Assembly (NCBI GenBank): GCA_009840175.1
Contig: VXOI01000007.1
Coordinates: 30,473 to 69,068 of the forward strand
Direction of reading: 5' to 3'
DNA length: 38,596 nucleotides
Source: Chloroflexota bacterium
Lineage (GTDB): Bacteria; Chloroflexota; Dehalococcoidia; Lucifugimonadales; UBA3495
Shown: positions 36,060 to 38,596 of the stretch, piece after piece
How positions within the stretch are numbered: position 1 is the first letter of the stretch
How the letters are laid out: the number at the start of each line of letters is the position of its first letter
Translations under genes and position numbers: made by a program
Notes under the pieces: model-generated
Told to the model about the DNA's origin: nothing
Seen by the model: the letters and a program-made list of their open reading frames with translations, nothing else
The model's database searches: none

Positions 36060-37022
36060 ATGCCCACCATCCTCATAACCGGCCCCGCCGGCGGCGGCAA
36101 GACCAGCTTCGCCTACGGCCTGCTGGCTCGCCTGCGCGATGCCGGACGCTCCGCCGCCTACTGCAAGACCTTCTCGCCGACGCCCGGCACCGACGACGAC
36201 CACGCCTTTGCTGCTGAGGTCCTGGCCGACGCGCTGGGCATCGCCGTCGGCCCGTCGCCGCGTCCTCTCGACGGCGATGTTGCCGAGGCCGCTGCCGCCA
36301 TCGCAGAACTGCGCCGCCAGCACGACACCGTCATCATCGAAGTCGCCGACGGCTCGCCCGTGGCCGAACTGGCCGCCGCCGTTGATGCCCGCGTGATAGA
36401 AGTGCGCGCCTACACCGCAGGGCAAGACTGGGGGGTGGCCGCAGACGAAGCCGCCGGACACTGGGGCGCGCGGCTGGATATGCTGGTAATTAACGCTGTG
36501 CCCCCCTATCGCCAGGACATCGTTTCGGAGGGAGAAGCCGAATCCTGGGCCGAGGTGGATGCCCTGGTCATTCCCGAGAGCCGCGTCATGCTCGCCCCCA
36601 CCGTGGCCCAGATCGGAGAGCACCTAGACGCCGTCTGGCCCCTGGAGCCGGTCAACGCCGATGCCATCGTGGAGCGGTTCCTGATTGGCGGCAACATCAT
36701 GGACAACGGCCCCACCTACTACGGACGCTACCACAATCAGGCCGTCATCACCCGCGCCCAGCGCCCTGACATCCAGTTGGCCAGTATGCTCCCGCAGACA
36801 ACCTGCCTCGTGCTCACCGGCCCCGGCGAACCCACCGAGTACGTCAAGGCCGAGGCCCGCGAGCGTGACATCCCCCTGCTGCAAGTCTTCATGCCCACCA
36901 TCGAAGCCGCCGAGGCCCTCGACCACCTGATAGACACCGCCACGCCCCACAGCCTGGCCAAGGTCCGCCACTACGCCGCCCTCCTGCAACAGCACGCGGC
37001 CCCCGACTGGCTGATAGGCTGA
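36060..37022 (+). CDS. P-loop BioD/Pta-N-terminal-like protein with DRTGG-like domain
   Basis: MPTILITGPAGGGKTSFAYGLLARLRDAG, AFAAEVLADALGI, NIMDNGPTYYGRYHNQAVITRAQRPDIQLASM. Confidence 0.8.
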   Translation: MPTILITGPAGGGKTSFAYGLLARLRDAGRSAAYCKTFSPTPGTDDDHAFAAEVLADALGIAVGPSPRPLDGDVAEAAAAIAELRRQHDTVIIEVADGSPVAELAAAVDARVIEVRAYTAGQDWGVAADEAAGHWGARLDMLVINAVPPYRQDIVSEGEAESWAEVDALVIPESRVMLAPTVAQIGEHLDAVWPLEPVNADAIVERFLIGGNIMDNGPTYYGRYHNQAVITRAQRPDIQLASMLPQTTCLVLTGPGEPTEYVKAEARERDIPLLQVFMPTIEAAEALDHLIDTATPHSLAKVRHYAALLQQHAAPDWLIG

Positions 37023-37058
37023 CCATTTCCCTCTAAGCCACAACGCTACTATCCCGCC

Positions 37059-37183
37059 CAGGACGATTGCAAAGTCCACCCTGTCACTCTGAGCGAAGCG
37101 AAGAGTCCTTTTCCCGCAGCCAGGGATTCTTCGCTGCGCTCAGAATGACAGGCACCCACTACAGCTACTTTGCAATCGTCCTG
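37059..37183. mobile_element. MITE-like nested palindrome (125 bp)
   Basis: Outer inverted repeats CAGGACGATTGCAAAGT/ACTTTGCAATCGTCCTG; inner CTGTCACTCTGAGCGAAGCGAAGAGTCC versus GGGATTCTTCGCTGCGCTCAGAATGACAG. Confidence 0.8.
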
Positions 37184-37208
37184 CCATCCCGCCCAGGGCC
37201 TTTCGATT

Positions 37209-37247
37209 ATTCCCTCTCCCTTGAGGGAGAGGGTTAGGGTGAAATTC
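37209..37247. repeat. Family A palindromic repeat (near consensus)
   Basis: attccctctcccttgagggagagggttagggtgaaattc. Confidence 0.9.
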
Positions 37248-37301
37248 CAGGCGTCGGCAGCTTTGCGTATAGAAGAAGACGGGGAATCCTGATCATCCTT
37301 T

Positions 37302-37328
37302 AATCCTGAAAATCCTGATTCAGACAAT
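37302..37328. repeat. 27-bp repeat, copy 2
   Basis: aatcctgaaaatcctgattcagacaat, identical to 17113-17139. Confidence 0.8.
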
Positions 37329-37427
37329 GATCGAAAGGCCCTGCTATCCCGCCAACCGCCCCTACCCCGCGTTACTGCAACCCTGTATACTGTTGCCGGT
37401 TTTCGCGCACCATTTAGGAGGGCTGTC

Positions 37428-38522
37428 TTGGAGTTCAACATCGCAGTCATGGGCGGCGACGGCATCGGCCCCGAGGTGACGGACCAGGGCGTCCGCGCTC
37501 TGGAGGCCGTGGGCCGCGCCTTCGGCCACACCTTCAACCTGTCCTACGGCGACATCGGCGGCATCTCCATAGATAAGCACGGCATTCCCTTCACCGACGA
37601 TATCCGCGCCATGTCCGGCGACAACGACGCCGTGCTCTTCGGCGCAGTCGGCGGCCCCAAGTGGGACGACCCGAACGCCGCCGTGCGCCCCGAGCAGGGC
37701 CTGCTGGACATCCGGTCCCACATGGGCGTCTTCGCCAACATCCGCCCCGTCAAGGTCTACCCCTGGCTCGCCGACGCCAGCCCCCTCAAGGCGGATGTGC
37801 TGGAGGGCGTGGACATGGTCGTGGTGCGCGAGCTCACCGGCGGCCTCTACTACGCCGAGCCGCGCGGACGCCGCCAGACCCCCGGCGGGATCATAGCCGA
37901 AGACACCATGCGCTACACAGAGGGCGAGATTGAGCGCGTCCTCCGCGTCGGCTTCGAGCTGGCCCGTGGCCGCCGCAGGAAGCTCACTTCCGTGGACAAG
38001 GCCAACGTCCTCGAATGCTCCCGCCTCTGGCGCGCCGTCGCCACCCGCCTCGGTGAGGAGTACCCCGACGTAGATCTGGAGCACGCCTACGTTGACGCCT
38101 GCGCCATGCAGCTCATTTCCAGCCCTTCCCGATTCGACGTAATCGTCGCCGAGAACACCTTCGGCGACATCCTCACCGACGAGGCATCGGTGCTGGCCGC
38201 ATCCTTGGGTATGTTGCCCTCGGCCAGCCTCGCTCAGGTCCCCGTAGAGGGCCAGCCCTCCGTCGGTATGTACGAACCCATCCATGGTACCGCTCCCGAC
38301 ATTGCCGGCAGGGGCATTGCCAATCCCGTCGGCTCGATCCTCAGCATGGCCATGATGCTCCGCTACTCCCTTGGCCTCACCGAAGAAGCCGCCGCCGTGG
38401 AGCGCGCCGTCGAAGTGACCCTCCAGAACGGCGCACGCACTGCTGACATCTCCAGCGGCGCGGCCACCGTCAGCACCGTAGAAATGGGCGACGCCATCGT
38501 CGGCGCTATAGGCGGCGCATAA
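37428..38522 (+). CDS. leuB: 3-isopropylmalate dehydrogenase
   Basis: FNIAVMGGDGIGPEVTDQGVRALEAVG, VVRELTGGLYYAEPRG, ENTFGDILTDEASVLAASLGMLPSASL, YEPIHGTAPDIAGRGIANPVGSILS; TTG start with AGGAGG upstream. Confidence 0.97.
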   Translation: MEFNIAVMGGDGIGPEVTDQGVRALEAVGRAFGHTFNLSYGDIGGISIDKHGIPFTDDIRAMSGDNDAVLFGAVGGPKWDDPNAAVRPEQGLLDIRSHMGVFANIRPVKVYPWLADASPLKADVLEGVDMVVVRELTGGLYYAEPRGRRQTPGGIIAEDTMRYTEGEIERVLRVGFELARGRRRKLTSVDKANVLECSRLWRAVATRLGEEYPDVDLEHAYVDACAMQLISSPSRFDVIVAENTFGDILTDEASVLAASLGMLPSASLAQVPVEGQPSVGMYEPIHGTAPDIAGRGIANPVGSILSMAMMLRYSLGLTEEAAAVERAVEVTLQNGARTADISSGAATVSTVEMGDAIVGAIGGA

Positions 38523-38530
38523 CCATGAAA

Positions 38531-38596
38531 TATCCCCTCCCCCTTGTAGGGAGAGAGTGAAGGGGCATAACCACGAAAAATTCCCTCCCCCTTGAG
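38531..38596. repeat. Family A-like repeat plus the start of a second copy, truncated by the window end
   Basis: tatcccctcccccttgtagggagagagtgaaggggcataaccacgaaaaattccctcccccttgag. Confidence 0.65.

Noticed and set aside
66-38596. CRISPR array interpretation of the dispersed repeats
   Set aside because: Copies are kilobases apart, vary in sequence and orientation, and have no regular spacers; no cas genes are seen.
1-38596. tRNA or rRNA genes
   Set aside because: None could be recognised by eye; tRNAscan-SE and rRNA models would be needed to exclude them.

Overview
This 38.6 kb GC-rich window looks like a bacterial chromosomal fragment. Gene content and repeats suggest Chloroflexota, but that lineage is inference only. 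(1) The left ~11 kb is a 13-gene leftward run behind a tRNA-Trp-type T-box leader (specifier TGG): trpE, a VOC gene, trpG, two small antitoxin-like ORFs, trpD, a DUF2283-like gene, trpC, trpF, trpB, a coiled-coil/nuclease-like ORF, an LLM flavin oxidoreductase and an SDR. trpA is not seen. (2) Accessory and housekeeping genes follow: DUF1828-like pair, cupin, SLC13/DASS transporter, enoyl-CoA hydratase, dCTP deaminase, LMW phosphatase (frame-disrupted), quinone oxidoreductase, SDRs, VapBC, a glycoside hydrolase, a NYN/OST-HTH protein, HEPN/PaREP1-like genes, GT4, purL, DUF1697, recF, a MaoC-like pair, a pentapeptide protein, a DRTGG-type P-loop protein and leuB. (3) The ORF track splits one gene in two at 34948-35232. 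It reads as a SelW/Rdx-family selenoprotein with an in-frame TGA in a CxxU motif (YCVA-U-GY) and a bacterial-SECIS-like hairpin right after the TGA. (4) About 15 copies of a ~37 bp palindromic G/C-skewed repeat are present. Two lie in frame inside protein-coding genes (recF and a glycosyltransferase), resembling Rickettsia palindromic elements. MITE-like elements with TA-type ends sit directly upstream of trpD and of the transporter gene.
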